IMG/VR virus record: IMGVR_UViG_3300031276_000002
Location: 1 to 51,594 of that record
DNA from: a virus
Direction: 5' to 3' (one strand)
Length of the DNA: 51,594 nucleotides
The position numbers and the translations under genes are program-made. Under the pieces are notes generated by a model. The model was not told the origin of the DNA. It did no database searches and saw only the letters and a list, made by a program, of their open reading frames with translations. This document shows, piece after piece, positions 32,072 through 41,726 of the stretch (positions within the stretch are counted from its first letter, which is position 1; each line of letters opens with the position of its first letter).

Positions 32072-32772
32072 TATATCACCCACGTAATAGTAATATGCGC
32101 TGGTTTTATCTTATTGATAGCGCACTGAAGTATTGTAACATCGCTTGTACCGCTATTAACAGTTATTCTTAGAATACTATTACCACCATAACCACCCATA
32201 GGTTCCACGCCCATTATTGCTACACCCATTATTCTAGGTGCACTATCTTCAGGTATTTCTTCGACTGTAACATCAAAGCCAAGTGACTCAGCGTATGTTT
32301 CATAAAATTCAATATTAGCTGTTTGATTACTGTTTATAAGTTTCGCGTGAGCAATTCTTTGTCTCTCTTCAATTGATAAAACCAGATCAGCGAAACAACT
32401 TTCCGGCAATCCAAGTTGATTCTCCCAATCTGAAAGTATTTCAATTGCTACACCAGGATCACTTTGATTTATACTTGCCCAAACACTCGATTCAATTCGT
32501 TCGAGTTCAGATGCAAAACAAGACAATACTCGTCTTAAAATATTACCGTCTGAACCATCAGTAAAAGTTGTATCCTGAACAATATCTAAAGAATCAGTAC
32601 TGTCTTCCCATGAGGTATCATCTTCTCCAATAACGTCCTGTACGATTTCATCTAAAATAAATTTTTCAAAAATCCAAATAAAACCATCAGGCAAAAATGT
32701 TAACAGTGATTCTAAATAATCGTATGCTATCCATTTTTGCGGCAGTTTAAATTTTGTAAATTCATCAGCCAT
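32071..32772 (-). CDS. Mu gp48-like baseplate protein (DUF2313)
   Basis: A 233-residue protein. The N-terminal third (ESLLTFLPDGFIW) and the central helix pair (LSIEERQRIAHAKLI, then ANIEFYETYAESLGFDV) match the DUF2313/gp48 layout. It ends with a beta strand segment (AINKIKPAHITITW). In Mu this protein joins the baseplate to the fibre. It lies between the gp47-like gene and the fibre gene, exactly in the Mu order. Confidence 0.8.
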   Translation of the reverse strand: MADEFTKFKLPQKWIAYDYLESLLTFLPDGFIWIFEKFILDEIVQDVIGEDDTSWEDSTDSLDIVQDTTFTDGSDGNILRRVLSCFASELERIESSVWASINQSDPGVAIEILSDWENQLGLPESCFADLVLSIEERQRIAHAKLINSNQTANIEFYETYAESLGFDVTVEEIPEDSAPRIMGVAIMGVEPMGGYGGNSILRITVNSGTSDVTILQCAINKIKPAHITITWVI

Positions 32773-32775
32773 AAT

Positions 32776-33855
32776 TTAACTCAACGTGCTAAATGAAAGT
32801 GTATTTACCAACGGAACATTAGGAATACTGCTTGTTATATTATCAACACCTATTGACACTGTATCCACATCAATATTTGTAATCTCATAGTCAGTTACTC
32901 CTGATGAGCCTATTGCTTGTCTTATATGCGATAAATATATTGTTTCTCCAGGTCCTGATTCCTGCAAAAACAAATCGTTTAAGTTTGTAGTAATCGCTGC
33001 TTGTATATCAGAGTTATTCGGCGTTATTGATATATCAATATCAATATCAATATTAACTACATTTATATAATAAGCATCAGCTGGTACAGGTTTTTTTGTT
33101 TCAATATATGTTTCCACATCTGTTAGAATTGATGTGGAAACAGGCTCTAAATTCGAATCAGATACTAGAACACCGACTGTACCGCTTCCAACGTAAGTTG
33201 GAATACACCAAGACTTGCCTACACCTGCAACCTCCAAAGCCCACCGTTCATAGTCGCCAGCATTTCCTGAGGCAGGCGGATTTTGAAAACGTTGCAGTAA
33301 TCTATCTTGCCAATTACTATCAGTCTCTAAATCTTGTCCATTATCAAAACCGCTTACGACAACGACTGTAGAGTTTATGTCATCACTTGGTTGTGACAAA
33401 GTTAAAAAAGAAGCATCTGTATTATATGCTGAGCCATAGCTTAAAGCGCGAACGTTAACCTGCGTAGGTGGCGCGGGAGGAGAATTTATTACACTGGCTT
33501 CTAACGTTTCATATTCAAGCCCGGCATCACTTACTATAACAGTTCCTTCCGGAACCGGATATAAATCAGTACCTACAAAATAAACAACACCTGTAGTATA
33601 TATTGGAGCTTTAGCTGGCAAACCTAAAATGTTTCCCCATCGAACAAGTCCTAGCTGTTCAGCACGATCTAAAAAAAGCTGGTCATTTCCCCATGCTATA
33701 TATTCATAAATCGCTCTTGAGATACCACTAAACACAATAGCCATTATACCAAGACTACTACTAGTAGGTATCTTGACGCCTTGTGTAACGCGACTTTCCA
33801 TATCAGCTATTATGCGAGCATATAAAGTGTCTATATCGGGTACTGGCCAAGGCAT
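32776..33855 (-). CDS. Mu gp47-like baseplate J protein
   Basis: A 359-residue protein of the baseplate J family. The N-terminal 'DIDTLYARIIADMESRV' helix, the middle 'YSVYNT'-like beta domain with 'VSGFDNGQDLETDSNWQDRLLQRFQNPPASGNAGDYERWA' (about 170-210), and C-terminal strands are typical. It forms the baseplate wedge. It overlaps nothing and sits between the gp46-like and gp48-like genes. Confidence 0.85.
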   Translation of the reverse strand: MPWPVPDIDTLYARIIADMESRVTQGVKIPTSSSLGIMAIVFSGISRAIYEYIAWGNDQLFLDRAEQLGLVRWGNILGLPAKAPIYTTGVVYFVGTDLYPVPEGTVIVSDAGLEYETLEASVINSPPAPPTQVNVRALSYGSAYNTDASFLTLSQPSDDINSTVVVVSGFDNGQDLETDSNWQDRLLQRFQNPPASGNAGDYERWALEVAGVGKSWCIPTYVGSGTVGVLVSDSNLEPVSTSILTDVETYIETKKPVPADAYYINVVNIDIDIDISITPNNSDIQAAITTNLNDLFLQESGPGETIYLSHIRQAIGSSGVTDYEITNIDVDTVSIGVDNITSSIPNVPLVNTLSFSTLS

Positions 33856-33856
33856 C

Positions 33857-34342
33857 TTAACTCACTCCTCCAATAATTTGATTTTCCCAATTCATGTAAA
33901 AGCCAAAAGTAACACTGTATGAATTTGGTTTGTACAAAACGTTTTTAAAATTTAATTGACGTGTTCCTTCGCTTGTTACAACTACATCTGCTTTAGAAAT
34001 TATTCCTTCAGTTATCATCCAATTAAAACCATCTTTTACATATTGCTTAGCTTGTGCAATAACTGTCGGTGTTATATTAGATCTAAAAAGTAACCATAAT
34101 TTATTTCCAACGCTATAACCAACAAGCGACGAACCCCAAAAACCACCTCTATTCTGTATTGTCTTTGGAAGAGTATCTGTTGTGTCAGCTCGCGCATCAG
34201 TTCCAAATGTTATAACAACAGCTGTTTCTAAACCGACATCTCGTACAAGATCTCTATCGCCTATTTCAAAGTCAGCAGGACCGAGATTGTCTGCTGTATT
34301 TGCTCTATATATAAAAGCTATATCGCCAAGATTAGATCTCAT
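33857..34342 (-). CDS. Mu gp46-like baseplate protein
   Basis: A 161-residue protein matching the gp46 family of Mu-like tails by size and by 'GDRDLVRDVGLETAVVITFGTDARA' (26-50). It is a small beta-rich baseplate component. Its ATG shares a base with the upstream stop, and it lies in the conserved gp45-gp46-gp47 order. Confidence 0.78.
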   Translation of the reverse strand: MRSNLGDIAFIYRANTADNLGPADFEIGDRDLVRDVGLETAVVITFGTDARADTTDTLPKTIQNRGGFWGSSLVGYSVGNKLWLLFRSNITPTVIAQAKQYVKDGFNWMITEGIISKADVVVTSEGTRQLNFKNVLYKPNSYSVTFGFYMNWENQIIGGVS

Positions 34343-34881
34343 TAGTCAGCCTTTAGATTAGTTGACTTTATTTCAGACAACCAATTAGTATCTATCGCAA
34401 GCGCCGCTAATATATTAGCTTTAAAAGCTGCGCCACCGTCCTGTGTACCAGTAGCAGCTGTCGATATAGCATTATACAAAGCTTCTATCTTTGCTTTTGT
34501 TTTTGTAGCCATTGCAACAAAATCATCTCCATTACCTACATCAACACTACCGTTGCTTTTTAAATTTATTGTTTGGCCGTGCGCTGAATAAATAACAACG
34601 TCATTATCTGATAAACTACTAGGCCTATTAATGCTGCTATCAACAGCGATCGCAACACCATTATCTCTATTACCGTTTACAAAAAGAACAAAAGCTTCAC
34701 TTCCTTTAGGCGGTACTGATGTCATTCCATAATTTTGAATCCTATCAATATTATCCGAAGTTTCATCAGCTAGAAGTGCAAGCTTAAGCGTTTGTATAGC
34801 ATCAGTATCCACAACTTGCTCGACAATTGCTTTTGCAAGCATCATTTCTATTCGATGCACAATTTTATTTATCATACTCAT
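34342..34881 (-). CDS. Mu gp45-like baseplate spike protein (gpV type)
   Basis: A 179-residue protein. The OB-fold-like N-terminal half (about 20-85) and the beta-prism-like stretch SDNDVVIYSAHGQTINLKSNGSV (residues 91-113) are the spike signature of gp45/gpV. It would form the membrane-piercing tip of the contractile tail. It overlaps the upstream tail-hub gene by ATGA. Confidence 0.78.
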   Translation of the reverse strand: MSMINKIVHRIEMMLAKAIVEQVVDTDAIQTLKLALLADETSDNIDRIQNYGMTSVPPKGSEAFVLFVNGNRDNGVAIAVDSSINRPSSLSDNDVVIYSAHGQTINLKSNGSVDVGNGDDFVAMATKTKAKIEALYNAISTAATGTQDGGAAFKANILAALAIDTNWLSEIKSTNLKAD

Positions 34882-35936
34882 GTCAATTTTACTTCTTCTG
34901 TCGGATCAACTTTATACGTATCTGGATGCCTCAAACCTAGAACTGTTTGCTCTCCGTTTGAATTATCCAACGTAAAACTAACAGTTGTAATCAAAACTTC
35001 TTTATCGATATTTTTTGATTCAACTTGAAGCCTTGTTCTTTTATTTTTTTCCCAAAGAGATAACTCTTTTCCATTTTGATCTTTTTGATACCAACCGCTA
35101 GTAACAACAGTGTACTCACTTGATCTACCAGCCCTAACTTGCGCTTCCCAATTTACTCGCTTAATTAATTCTTCTCTCTTCAGTTTATTTTCAGCAATAA
35201 TAATTAAAGGACGATATCTATCAACACCTCTATCGATAGCTGTTGCTTTTCCTTGCACAAGTTCTTTTGTCCATTGTTTTCCACTTTTAGTAGCTTGCGA
35301 TAAACCAACGTACTCACTATATCTATCAGCCCATGTTGTTGTTTCAGTAATCTCTTTTATATTTCCAGGACTAATCAAATAGCTATCAGCACGATGTGTA
35401 AAATCAGCGGCATAGGTAAGTTTTATTTTACCATCAAATGTGGATATAGGTAATACAGCTTGACTTCTGCACAACCGCTCTAATGCATCAAAAGCTGTTT
35501 CGCCTGATTGGATAGCTAGTTTTTCAATAACAGTGTCTTCAAGCAGATCGTTAGAATCTATTTCCACACTGAAAGGTTCTGCTAAGTCTTTTGCAATTAC
35601 AGAAAGCTTTTTGTTTACCCAAACTCTACTCTTATGAACTGCACTGCACTCAACTAAATCAATCGTTCTATCATTTCCTGAAATAGTAATTTCATCTGTT
35701 GACGGTCCTAAATGAGTTGAACGTTCAACGATATATCCATCTAAGATAAGTATATCGCCATTAACGTACAGCTTACACGCTTCTCCTGATTGCAAATCAG
35801 ACAGTATATTATCTCTATCACGAGCGGTGAATGAAAATGAACTTGATACAGATTCCATATCGAAATCTACAGCAATACTTTTCCAACCAGTAAACTGCTT
35901 ATCTCCAACTTCAATATGTATTGTGTTGTTATTCAC
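34878..35936 (-). CDS. Tail hub protein, Mu gpP/phage late control D type
   Basis: A 352-residue protein with the start 'IHIEVGDKQFTGWKSIAVDFDMESVSSSFSFTARD' and the later 'VNWEAQVRAGRSSEYTVVTSGWY', common in GPD-type hub proteins that bridge tube and spike. It precedes the spike gene, as in Mu (gp44/P). It overlaps the upstream gpN-like gene by 8 nt. Confidence 0.8.
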   Translation of the reverse strand: MNNNTIHIEVGDKQFTGWKSIAVDFDMESVSSSFSFTARDRDNILSDLQSGEACKLYVNGDILILDGYIVERSTHLGPSTDEITISGNDRTIDLVECSAVHKSRVWVNKKLSVIAKDLAEPFSVEIDSNDLLEDTVIEKLAIQSGETAFDALERLCRSQAVLPISTFDGKIKLTYAADFTHRADSYLISPGNIKEITETTTWADRYSEYVGLSQATKSGKQWTKELVQGKATAIDRGVDRYRPLIIIAENKLKREELIKRVNWEAQVRAGRSSEYTVVTSGWYQKDQNGKELSLWEKNKRTRLQVESKNIDKEVLITTVSFTLDNSNGEQTVLGLRHPDTYKVDPTEEVKLT

Positions 35937-37134
35937 CTTCGTACACCCTTAAACTTAACACCGTTCCTGCTGGTATAAAAGCAGGATTTATTATTCTATT
36001 CCTTTTTTCTATTCTGGAAGCTTCTGCTATATCACCATATACGGTATAGGCTAAACGAAGAGTGTTAGTTAATTGCTGTACAGTATAAGAATAATACTTA
36101 GGAAGATTAATTATAATCTCTTGTATATAGTTATAAACTTTAGATCGTATATCTCTTAAAGAAATAAAAACTCTACCATCTATTGTCGCATCAGATGATA
36201 CTGAATCAATATATGAAAAAATATCATCTTGTGCATTTTGTGCCTCAATATCAGATTCAAAATCTATTTGAGTTATTAAATAACTCATTGAACTTATAAT
36301 GTTGTATCGCATTAAATTTTGAACTTGATTTGCAGGATAATCTTCTTCAGTACTTACTAAAGCAGATGTGGATACAAAAGGAGTTGATATACTTTCAAAC
36401 ATTCTTTTGTGTTCTCTAAAAAAATCTTTAGTAGTAAAACCTTGCATAATTTCATCTGTTTCCTCAACACCGAATGAAATAAGCGTTCTAAAGTTAGAAG
36501 CTATTATTGAAGGCTGCAAACTAATAAGGATAATATTTCCTTTAGCATCACTCAATTGTCTTTTAAAAGAAGCAGCACTTTCACTTGATTTCTTCGCTTG
36601 ATCCATAACATCAAAAGCAGAATCTATTGATGTTCTTGCATCATTAACAGTAGCCACTGGTTTATTGTCTAAACTATAGCTGTCTTCAAACCAAGCATCA
36701 ATGTTTTCATCAAGCGTGTCTTTTGAATTAGAAACGGCTTGGCTTCTTGATATTGATTTAACAGTTACTTGATCTGGTTCAATCAAAAATACAGCAGAAA
36801 AAAATGCTGCGCCATTTCGACTATGGGATTCTGATATTGAATAAGAATCAACAGAAACATTAATAACGTCACGATAAGGATGTACTAATTTTCCAGGACC
36901 ATATAAATTAAAAGCTTCTTCAAGTCTATCTCTATCTAAGTTATAATTAGAGCCAATAACATACCCATCCATAGAAATAACTCTGTCTTTTAATCCTAGA
37001 TCTTCGTGCTCTGTTTTATCGATACGTGGGTATTGATGTAAAGCTAATCGTCTACCACTGGATGATTTAGCTTCTCTTAGTTTTATAGCTACACCTCTAA
37101 AAGAACCATCCAGAAAATCATCTTTCCATGTCAT
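35929..37134 (-). CDS. Mu gpN-like DNA-circulation/tail protein
   Basis: A 401-residue protein with the N-terminal DNA_circ domain signature 'WKDDFLDGSFRGVAIKLREAKSSSGRRLALHQYP' at residues 3-36. In Mu-like phages gpN is a baseplate/tail protein next to the tape measure, and its name comes from a predicted role in protecting or circularising infecting DNA. It overlaps the tape-measure gene by ATGA. Confidence 0.8.
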   Translation of the reverse strand: MTWKDDFLDGSFRGVAIKLREAKSSSGRRLALHQYPRIDKTEHEDLGLKDRVISMDGYVIGSNYNLDRDRLEEAFNLYGPGKLVHPYRDVINVSVDSYSISESHSRNGAAFFSAVFLIEPDQVTVKSISRSQAVSNSKDTLDENIDAWFEDSYSLDNKPVATVNDARTSIDSAFDVMDQAKKSSESAASFKRQLSDAKGNIILISLQPSIIASNFRTLISFGVEETDEIMQGFTTKDFFREHKRMFESISTPFVSTSALVSTEEDYPANQVQNLMRYNIISSMSYLITQIDFESDIEAQNAQDDIFSYIDSVSSDATIDGRVFISLRDIRSKVYNYIQEIIINLPKYYSYTVQQLTNTLRLAYTVYGDIAEASRIEKRNRIINPAFIPAGTVLSLRVYEGE

Positions 37135-39200
37135 AACGCACCTTCAAGTATCGGTCCTTTTGGTTTACTTTTTACTTTACCGCCTTTGGTTCCCTTAGCA
37201 GTTACTATCGCGCTTTCTGGCAGACCTTCCACAGTCAGATGAACAACAGATTCAGCTTCTATTTTTCTATTTAAATCCGCAGGCATTATACTTTGATCAA
37301 CAAACAAATTATCTATTGGCTGTGTAGAATCTGCACCATACATCATTTCGTCATGTAAAGCTGTTTGCGCTTCTGTTGCTACAGATAATTTTTTACTAAC
37401 TACATCTAGGTTAACACCTATATCCTCAAAAAAGTTACTAACATATTTCCAAGCATTTTTTATACCATCAACAACAAACGATATTGCTTCTGCAACGCTA
37501 TCAAAAACTTCTTTAACGAATTTACCAATAGTTGTTCCAGTAACAAAAGATGCCCATAATTTACTAAGCCAGGCAATTACAAAACTAACAGCGTTACCTA
37601 CAACATTAAATACTTTTGCTACTAAAGAAGCCACATCAAGAACATATCGAAATTGTCTTGCTATAACGCGTAAAGGAAGAAGTGCCAATTTAATTCCAAG
37701 CTTAATACTAGGTGCTATTAATTTAGCTACAAAACTAACAGCTTGTTTCAATACATTAACAAATCCACTTAAATCAGTAGTACCATAAGTCAATATAGAA
37801 AATAATTCTTTTAAGGTATTTGCAATCGGAGTTAAGATCGCATCGCCTATAGGAGCTAATTCTTTTTTAAAATAAATTATAGCCGCTGTCAAAGCAGCTA
37901 CAGCCGCAACAGTCATTCCTATCGGACCTGTAGCAACAGCAGCTATACCAGCTAACCCACCGGCACCGCCTATAAATGTCATTAATCCTGCTATCGCAGT
38001 TGTAAGTTTACCAACGATAATAAGTGCCGGACCAATAGCAGCTACAAACACACCTATCTTTATTGCAGTGCCTAATGATTCAGCCGATAGATTAGAAAGC
38101 TTATCAATAATAGGATCAAGTCTATCAAGCAGTTTTAAAAGCTTAGGTGCTAATTTATCGCCAATACGTATAGTTAAAATCTTAACGCGTTCAATAAATT
38201 TATCCATAGCAAATCCGGCTTTATTAATTCCACCTGCTTGTTCTTTAAAAGCTTTTTCGGTAGAGCCGGTAGCCTTATACATTTTTCCGAGCTTATCCAC
38301 AAATGTATCAGACTGCTTGTTTAAAAGCGTTAATGCAGCATTCAATCCCTCTTTACGATGTAATAATTGACCTAGCTTTATTTCATCCATTCCAACAGCA
38401 GAACCTAGCTTTTGCAAAGCACCGAACAATCCAAGCTCTTTAACCATTGCTACAGATGATTCAAAGCCTAGACTCTTAGCTGCTTTTGTCATCGCGGTAG
38501 TCGGCTTAATAAAGCCACCCAAAGCTGATGACAATTGCGTTGCTACTTCTGATGCATTACCAGTTACACCTGTAAGCGTAGCAAAGCCAGCAAAAAGCTC
38601 TTCAACCTTAACACCTAAAGTAGTTGCTAACGGGACTACAGTCCCGATAGAAGCGGCCAAATCAGGAAAGGTTGTTTGTCCTAATTTAACTGTGAGAAAA
38701 GATAAGTCGGAAACTTTTTGCGCCGCTTCATTACTTACATCACCGTAGCCTTTTGTTACAGCAGATATAAGTGATAATGCTTCTTTAACAGATGATAATC
38801 CAGCAATAGACCCTTTAGTAGCAATATCTAATTTTTTTATTGGATCTACAGAGTCACCAAAAGCTGAAATAGTCTCATACAAACCTTCTGCTATAGTTGT
38901 CGAAGCTGTTCCTGTTGCAGCTGCTAATTTTAAAACTTCTTCTTTATATCCTTCTAACTTTTTTCTTTCTCCCGGTATGAGTGTTCCAACATTAGCCATT
39001 GCTTTATTAATGTCGTTACTCATTTTTATACCAGCAATACCAACAGCAGCCAAAGGAAGCGTCAAAGAAGTCGTAAGCGTCTTACCTAATTTAGTTATCC
39101 CAACACCAAGCTTCCCTATTTTTTTAGTGAATTTATTAAACTCCTTAGAGTATTGATCTACACCGTGTATTAGTATTCGAAGTGGACTTAAAGTAGGCAT
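37131..39200 (-). CDS. Tail tape measure protein
   Basis: A 689-residue protein with an N-terminal helical segment, Ala/Gly-rich transmembrane-like stretches (about 370-450, with IAGLMTFIGGAGGLAGIA) and TAA-type 'MSNDINKAMANVGTLIPGE' core. It is typical of a phage tape measure of the TIGR01760 type. The length suggests a tail of roughly 100 nm by the usual 0.15 nm per residue rule, which is an estimate only. Confidence 0.85.
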   Translation of the reverse strand: MPTLSPLRILIHGVDQYSKEFNKFTKKIGKLGVGITKLGKTLTTSLTLPLAAVGIAGIKMSNDINKAMANVGTLIPGERKKLEGYKEEVLKLAAATGTASTTIAEGLYETISAFGDSVDPIKKLDIATKGSIAGLSSVKEALSLISAVTKGYGDVSNEAAQKVSDLSFLTVKLGQTTFPDLAASIGTVVPLATTLGVKVEELFAGFATLTGVTGNASEVATQLSSALGGFIKPTTAMTKAAKSLGFESSVAMVKELGLFGALQKLGSAVGMDEIKLGQLLHRKEGLNAALTLLNKQSDTFVDKLGKMYKATGSTEKAFKEQAGGINKAGFAMDKFIERVKILTIRIGDKLAPKLLKLLDRLDPIIDKLSNLSAESLGTAIKIGVFVAAIGPALIIVGKLTTAIAGLMTFIGGAGGLAGIAAVATGPIGMTVAAVAALTAAIIYFKKELAPIGDAILTPIANTLKELFSILTYGTTDLSGFVNVLKQAVSFVAKLIAPSIKLGIKLALLPLRVIARQFRYVLDVASLVAKVFNVVGNAVSFVIAWLSKLWASFVTGTTIGKFVKEVFDSVAEAISFVVDGIKNAWKYVSNFFEDIGVNLDVVSKKLSVATEAQTALHDEMMYGADSTQPIDNLFVDQSIMPADLNRKIEAESVVHLTVEGLPESAIVTAKGTKGGKVKSKPKGPILEGAL

Positions 39201-39308
39201 TTAGAATTCACCTTTATATGCTTCAATCGCTGCTTCTCTCCAAAAAATTAAGTCTTCATAAGTAAACGTTTTCCAATCATTCGGGCTCCAACCATATACC
39301 TTAGCCAT
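39201..39308 (-). CDS. P2 gpE-like second tail-assembly chaperone frame
   Basis: A 35-residue sequence (MAKVYGWSPNDWKTF...) with the W-P-x-x-W and 'WREAA' pattern of the GpE superfamily. Its ATG shares a base with the upstream stop (TAATG). It is too short for routine gene callers. In this class of phages such a segment is the product or frameshift extension of the tail-assembly chaperone. See the CCCTTTT slippery site at 39347-39353, which puts this frame in continuous -1 phase with the preceding gene. Confidence 0.65.
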   Translation of the reverse strand: MAKVYGWSPNDWKTFTYEDLIFWREAAIEAYKGEF

Positions 39309-39652
39309 TAATCTGTAGAGTCTTCTTCTTCCTCTACATCGCTGATAAAAGGGTTTACGATTTCCATACACCGTCTAAAATCTGGAAGAGACATTTTATC
39401 AATCAAAGACTGTGATTGATTTGTCATCTCAGCAATAATAGGTTTAAGATGCCCGAGCTTAATTTGTGCTTCAGATGCGGGCATATGATCAAGAGATGAC
39501 ATAGTCGGCTCAGTAGAAAACACAAGCTCAGTAATAGTACGCTTTCCGAAAACAATAGGCCTTTTTAATTCTAAAACTTTTGGAAGAGAATATACATCCT
39601 CTAGATCTGGTTTCTTGTTTTCTTCTTTATTGGAAAAATAATTCTCAGTCAT
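39308..39652 (-). CDS. Mu gp41-like tail assembly chaperone
   Basis: A 114-residue protein. The 'VLELKRPIVFGKRTITELVF' segment (residues 27-46) is the hallmark of the gp41/E family of tail assembly chaperones, and the acidic C-terminus (DVEEEEDSTD) follows. These proteins hold the tape measure during tube assembly. A -1 frameshift near codon 102 would extend it into the 39201-39308 frame. Confidence 0.8.
   Translation of the reverse strand: MTENYFSNKEENKKPDLEDVYSLPKVLELKRPIVFGKRTITELVFSTEPTMSSLDHMPASEAQIKLGHLKPIIAEMTNQSQSLIDKMSLPDFRRCMEIVNPFISDVEEEEDSTD
39347..39353 (-). promoter_or_regulatory. Candidate -1 frameshift slippery heptamer CCCTTTT
   Basis: On the minus strand the heptamer C CCT TTT lies in the zero frame of the chaperone gene as X-XXY-YYZ. 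A -1 slip continues without a stop for 48 codons to 39201 and would make a 150-residue fusion with the gpE-like frame, as lambda G/GT and P2 E/E' do. No downstream stem-loop was checked. Confidence 0.55.
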
Positions 39653-39682
39653 TTGATTCGCTCCTATTAAATCAAATTTTGT

Positions 39683-40051
39683 TTACGCAGTTATTTCGTC
39701 GGAGTCTATTCCTTGAAATTCAAAATTGATTACTCCCATATCAAGATCAATCTCTCCATTTCCAGAATACCACGCTCCCTCCAAAATAAACGTTTTACCA
39801 TTGCCAGCTTTAGCTGTAAAAGTTGCGTTATCTATTTTAGTTATATCCTCTTTTGTATTTATTCCTTTATAATCTCGCATCTGTCCTTTAGCGCCTGGAA
39901 TACGCTCTTTAGAGGTAAAGCCATCTACAGCTCTTGAACTAACTTGACCTTCTCTTTGTTCACCGCCATGTGTAAACGTAAACGTACCAACAGCACGAAT
40001 AGTTTTCCCATTGCATTTAATTTCAAACTCACCACCTAATCGATCTCCCAT
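39683..40051 (-). CDS. Tail tube protein (Mu gpM-like)
   Basis: A 122-residue protein with an OB-like 'GEFEIKCNGKTIRAVGTFTFTHGG' start and GYxxxP-type loop, of the tail-tube family next to the sheath gene in Mu-like phages. AAGGAG precedes the ATG. It would stack as hexamers inside the sheath. Confidence 0.8.
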   Translation of the reverse strand: MGDRLGGEFEIKCNGKTIRAVGTFTFTHGGEQREGQVSSRAVDGFTSKERIPGAKGQMRDYKGINTKEDITKIDNATFTAKAGNGKTFILEGAWYSGNGEIDLDMGVINFEFQGIDSDEITA

Positions 40052-40063
40052 TTTATATACTCC

Positions 40064-41539
40064 TTATATCCTAAATTGATTAATTGCAGACCCAACAACA
40101 AATTGATTAATAATATTAGGAGGCAAAAGCCAATTAAGCCTATTAGCGTTATCTGAATCCCTCCAAACCTGCAAATACTGCTTAAACGTATTCAACGCAT
40201 TTGTGCCTGGTTCAAATCTAGCTTTACGTTGCAAATCTTTAAACCAAACAATCGCCTCGTCTCTACCTGTTTCAGGTGTCATTACAATTTGATTAGGTTC
40301 AATGTTATCCACATTATCAGCCAGTTTTGCTCTTCCATATTTTGTTTGTATTTGATTTACAAACAAATAACGGGATTCAGACAAAATAAATACCGTATTC
40401 TGTGCTCTATAAGCAGTATCAGCAGCGCCGCTGTCGTTAGTCAAATACATTGTGTGCGTAGCTTCAGTTCTAACGCCGTTATCATCTGTAAATGTGGAAA
40501 ATCCTGCTAGCGCAAGTTGATTGCGTTCAACCAAATCCCATCTATCAGCAGTATCCAAAGCAGTAATACCATTAATAAGCATTCTATGGAGCGGATATGC
40601 TGGATCTTCCATTACAGATACAGCTGTTGCTGCGCATACTGCCGCTGCTATTTGATAGGTTGATTGTCTACGCTGATAGGCCGGTAGTGCAACCATTGAT
40701 TTACTATTACGACTAGAGACTTGTCCATATGTAATAAGATTAGATCTAGTATCACGAATAGCTTGAAAAGCCATAAAGTCGTGCATAACTAAAGCGCTAT
40801 CAACACTAACTGCGTAATCTTCGAGTGTATCCATATTGCTGGTATCTGTATATGGATTAACAATATGCGTATACCATGTATCCCCTAGTACCGCCAATGC
40901 ATCTGCAATATCAGGATCAACAGTTCCAGCTGTTTTAGTTACTGTACTTAGTGTCAATCCAGCTGGCAACAATTCACCTTGGGCAGCATGAAAACGAATA
41001 TCAAGATCATCAGCTGCAATCCCAGCATTATTTATTGTAGCTGTTATTGTACCTGTTGAATTTGCAGCTGTGCACGGTAAATAATTTGCATCAGCAGTAA
41101 TCAAAGCTACAAGCGAATCCTGAACGTCAGAAGCTGTATCTCCTATTGAAACACTAACAGCATACCTATTACCTTGTATATAAGTAACATACTCACCTGA
41201 TGCTGTAGCTGTGCCTGAAAGCGACCACGCATAAGTTCCTTGTGTTGCTGTTCCAGCATCGTCCAAACCAACAAACACAACAGGAACTGTAAGGTTATTT
41301 TTAAAGACAAGTACAGCCATCAAATAAAGCATAGATCCAAAACCAGATTTAAGCCCTACTTCGTCAGCTGATGTTGCAAGATATGGTACTTCAGCGGCTA
41401 CTGTTCCAGTGGACAAACGCTGTCCAATAACTAAAATTTGATATGGAACATCACTTGATTCAGCGCCGGACAGCGTTGAATCAAAAGACATTCCAATGAA
41501 CGGTACTACAATATTCGAAGGTACGGGTTGAACAGGCAT
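40064..41539 (-). CDS. Contractile tail sheath protein (Mu gpL-like)
   Basis: A 491-residue protein. The N-terminus (PSNIVVPFIGMSFDSTLSG) and C-terminal segment (KARFEPGTNALNTFKQYLQVW) fit the Mu gpL/sheath family. The middle contains the expected subdomain with 'LGDTWYTHIVNPYTDTSN'. The product forms the contractile sheath and is the clearest sign that this is a myovirus. Its ATG overlaps the upstream DUF2635-like gene's stop (TAATG). Confidence 0.88.
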   Translation of the reverse strand: MPVQPVPSNIVVPFIGMSFDSTLSGAESSDVPYQILVIGQRLSTGTVAAEVPYLATSADEVGLKSGFGSMLYLMAVLVFKNNLTVPVVFVGLDDAGTATQGTYAWSLSGTATASGEYVTYIQGNRYAVSVSIGDTASDVQDSLVALITADANYLPCTAANSTGTITATINNAGIAADDLDIRFHAAQGELLPAGLTLSTVTKTAGTVDPDIADALAVLGDTWYTHIVNPYTDTSNMDTLEDYAVSVDSALVMHDFMAFQAIRDTRSNLITYGQVSSRNSKSMVALPAYQRRQSTYQIAAAVCAATAVSVMEDPAYPLHRMLINGITALDTADRWDLVERNQLALAGFSTFTDDNGVRTEATHTMYLTNDSGAADTAYRAQNTVFILSESRYLFVNQIQTKYGRAKLADNVDNIEPNQIVMTPETGRDEAIVWFKDLQRKARFEPGTNALNTFKQYLQVWRDSDNANRLNWLLPPNIINQFVVGSAINQFRI

Positions 41540-41712
41540 TATTTATCACCTTTCTTTTTAGACGGCGTTTGGTTTTTAATAAGTGTAAGTTCACCAGCAT
41601 TTATTCGACGCTTAGTGTACACATCAAGATAAACTTCTTCTCCGCTTTCCTTGTAATACTTTCCATCTTTTTTTTGTACTTTTCCCACAGGAATTACAAA
41701 AACTTTTTTCAT
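41539..41712 (-). CDS. DUF2635-like protein (Mu gp38 type)
   Basis: A 57-residue basic protein starting MKKVFVIPVGK. The start lies upstream of the sheath gene and the stop overlaps the sheath ATG (TAATG), the position and size of the DUF2635/gp38 protein in Mu-like tail clusters. Its function is unknown, but its place before the sheath is conserved. Confidence 0.7.
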   Translation of the reverse strand: MKKVFVIPVGKVQKKDGKYYKESGEEVYLDVYTKRRINAGELTLIKNQTPSKKKGDK

Positions 41713-41726
41713 TTAATATTCTCCTA

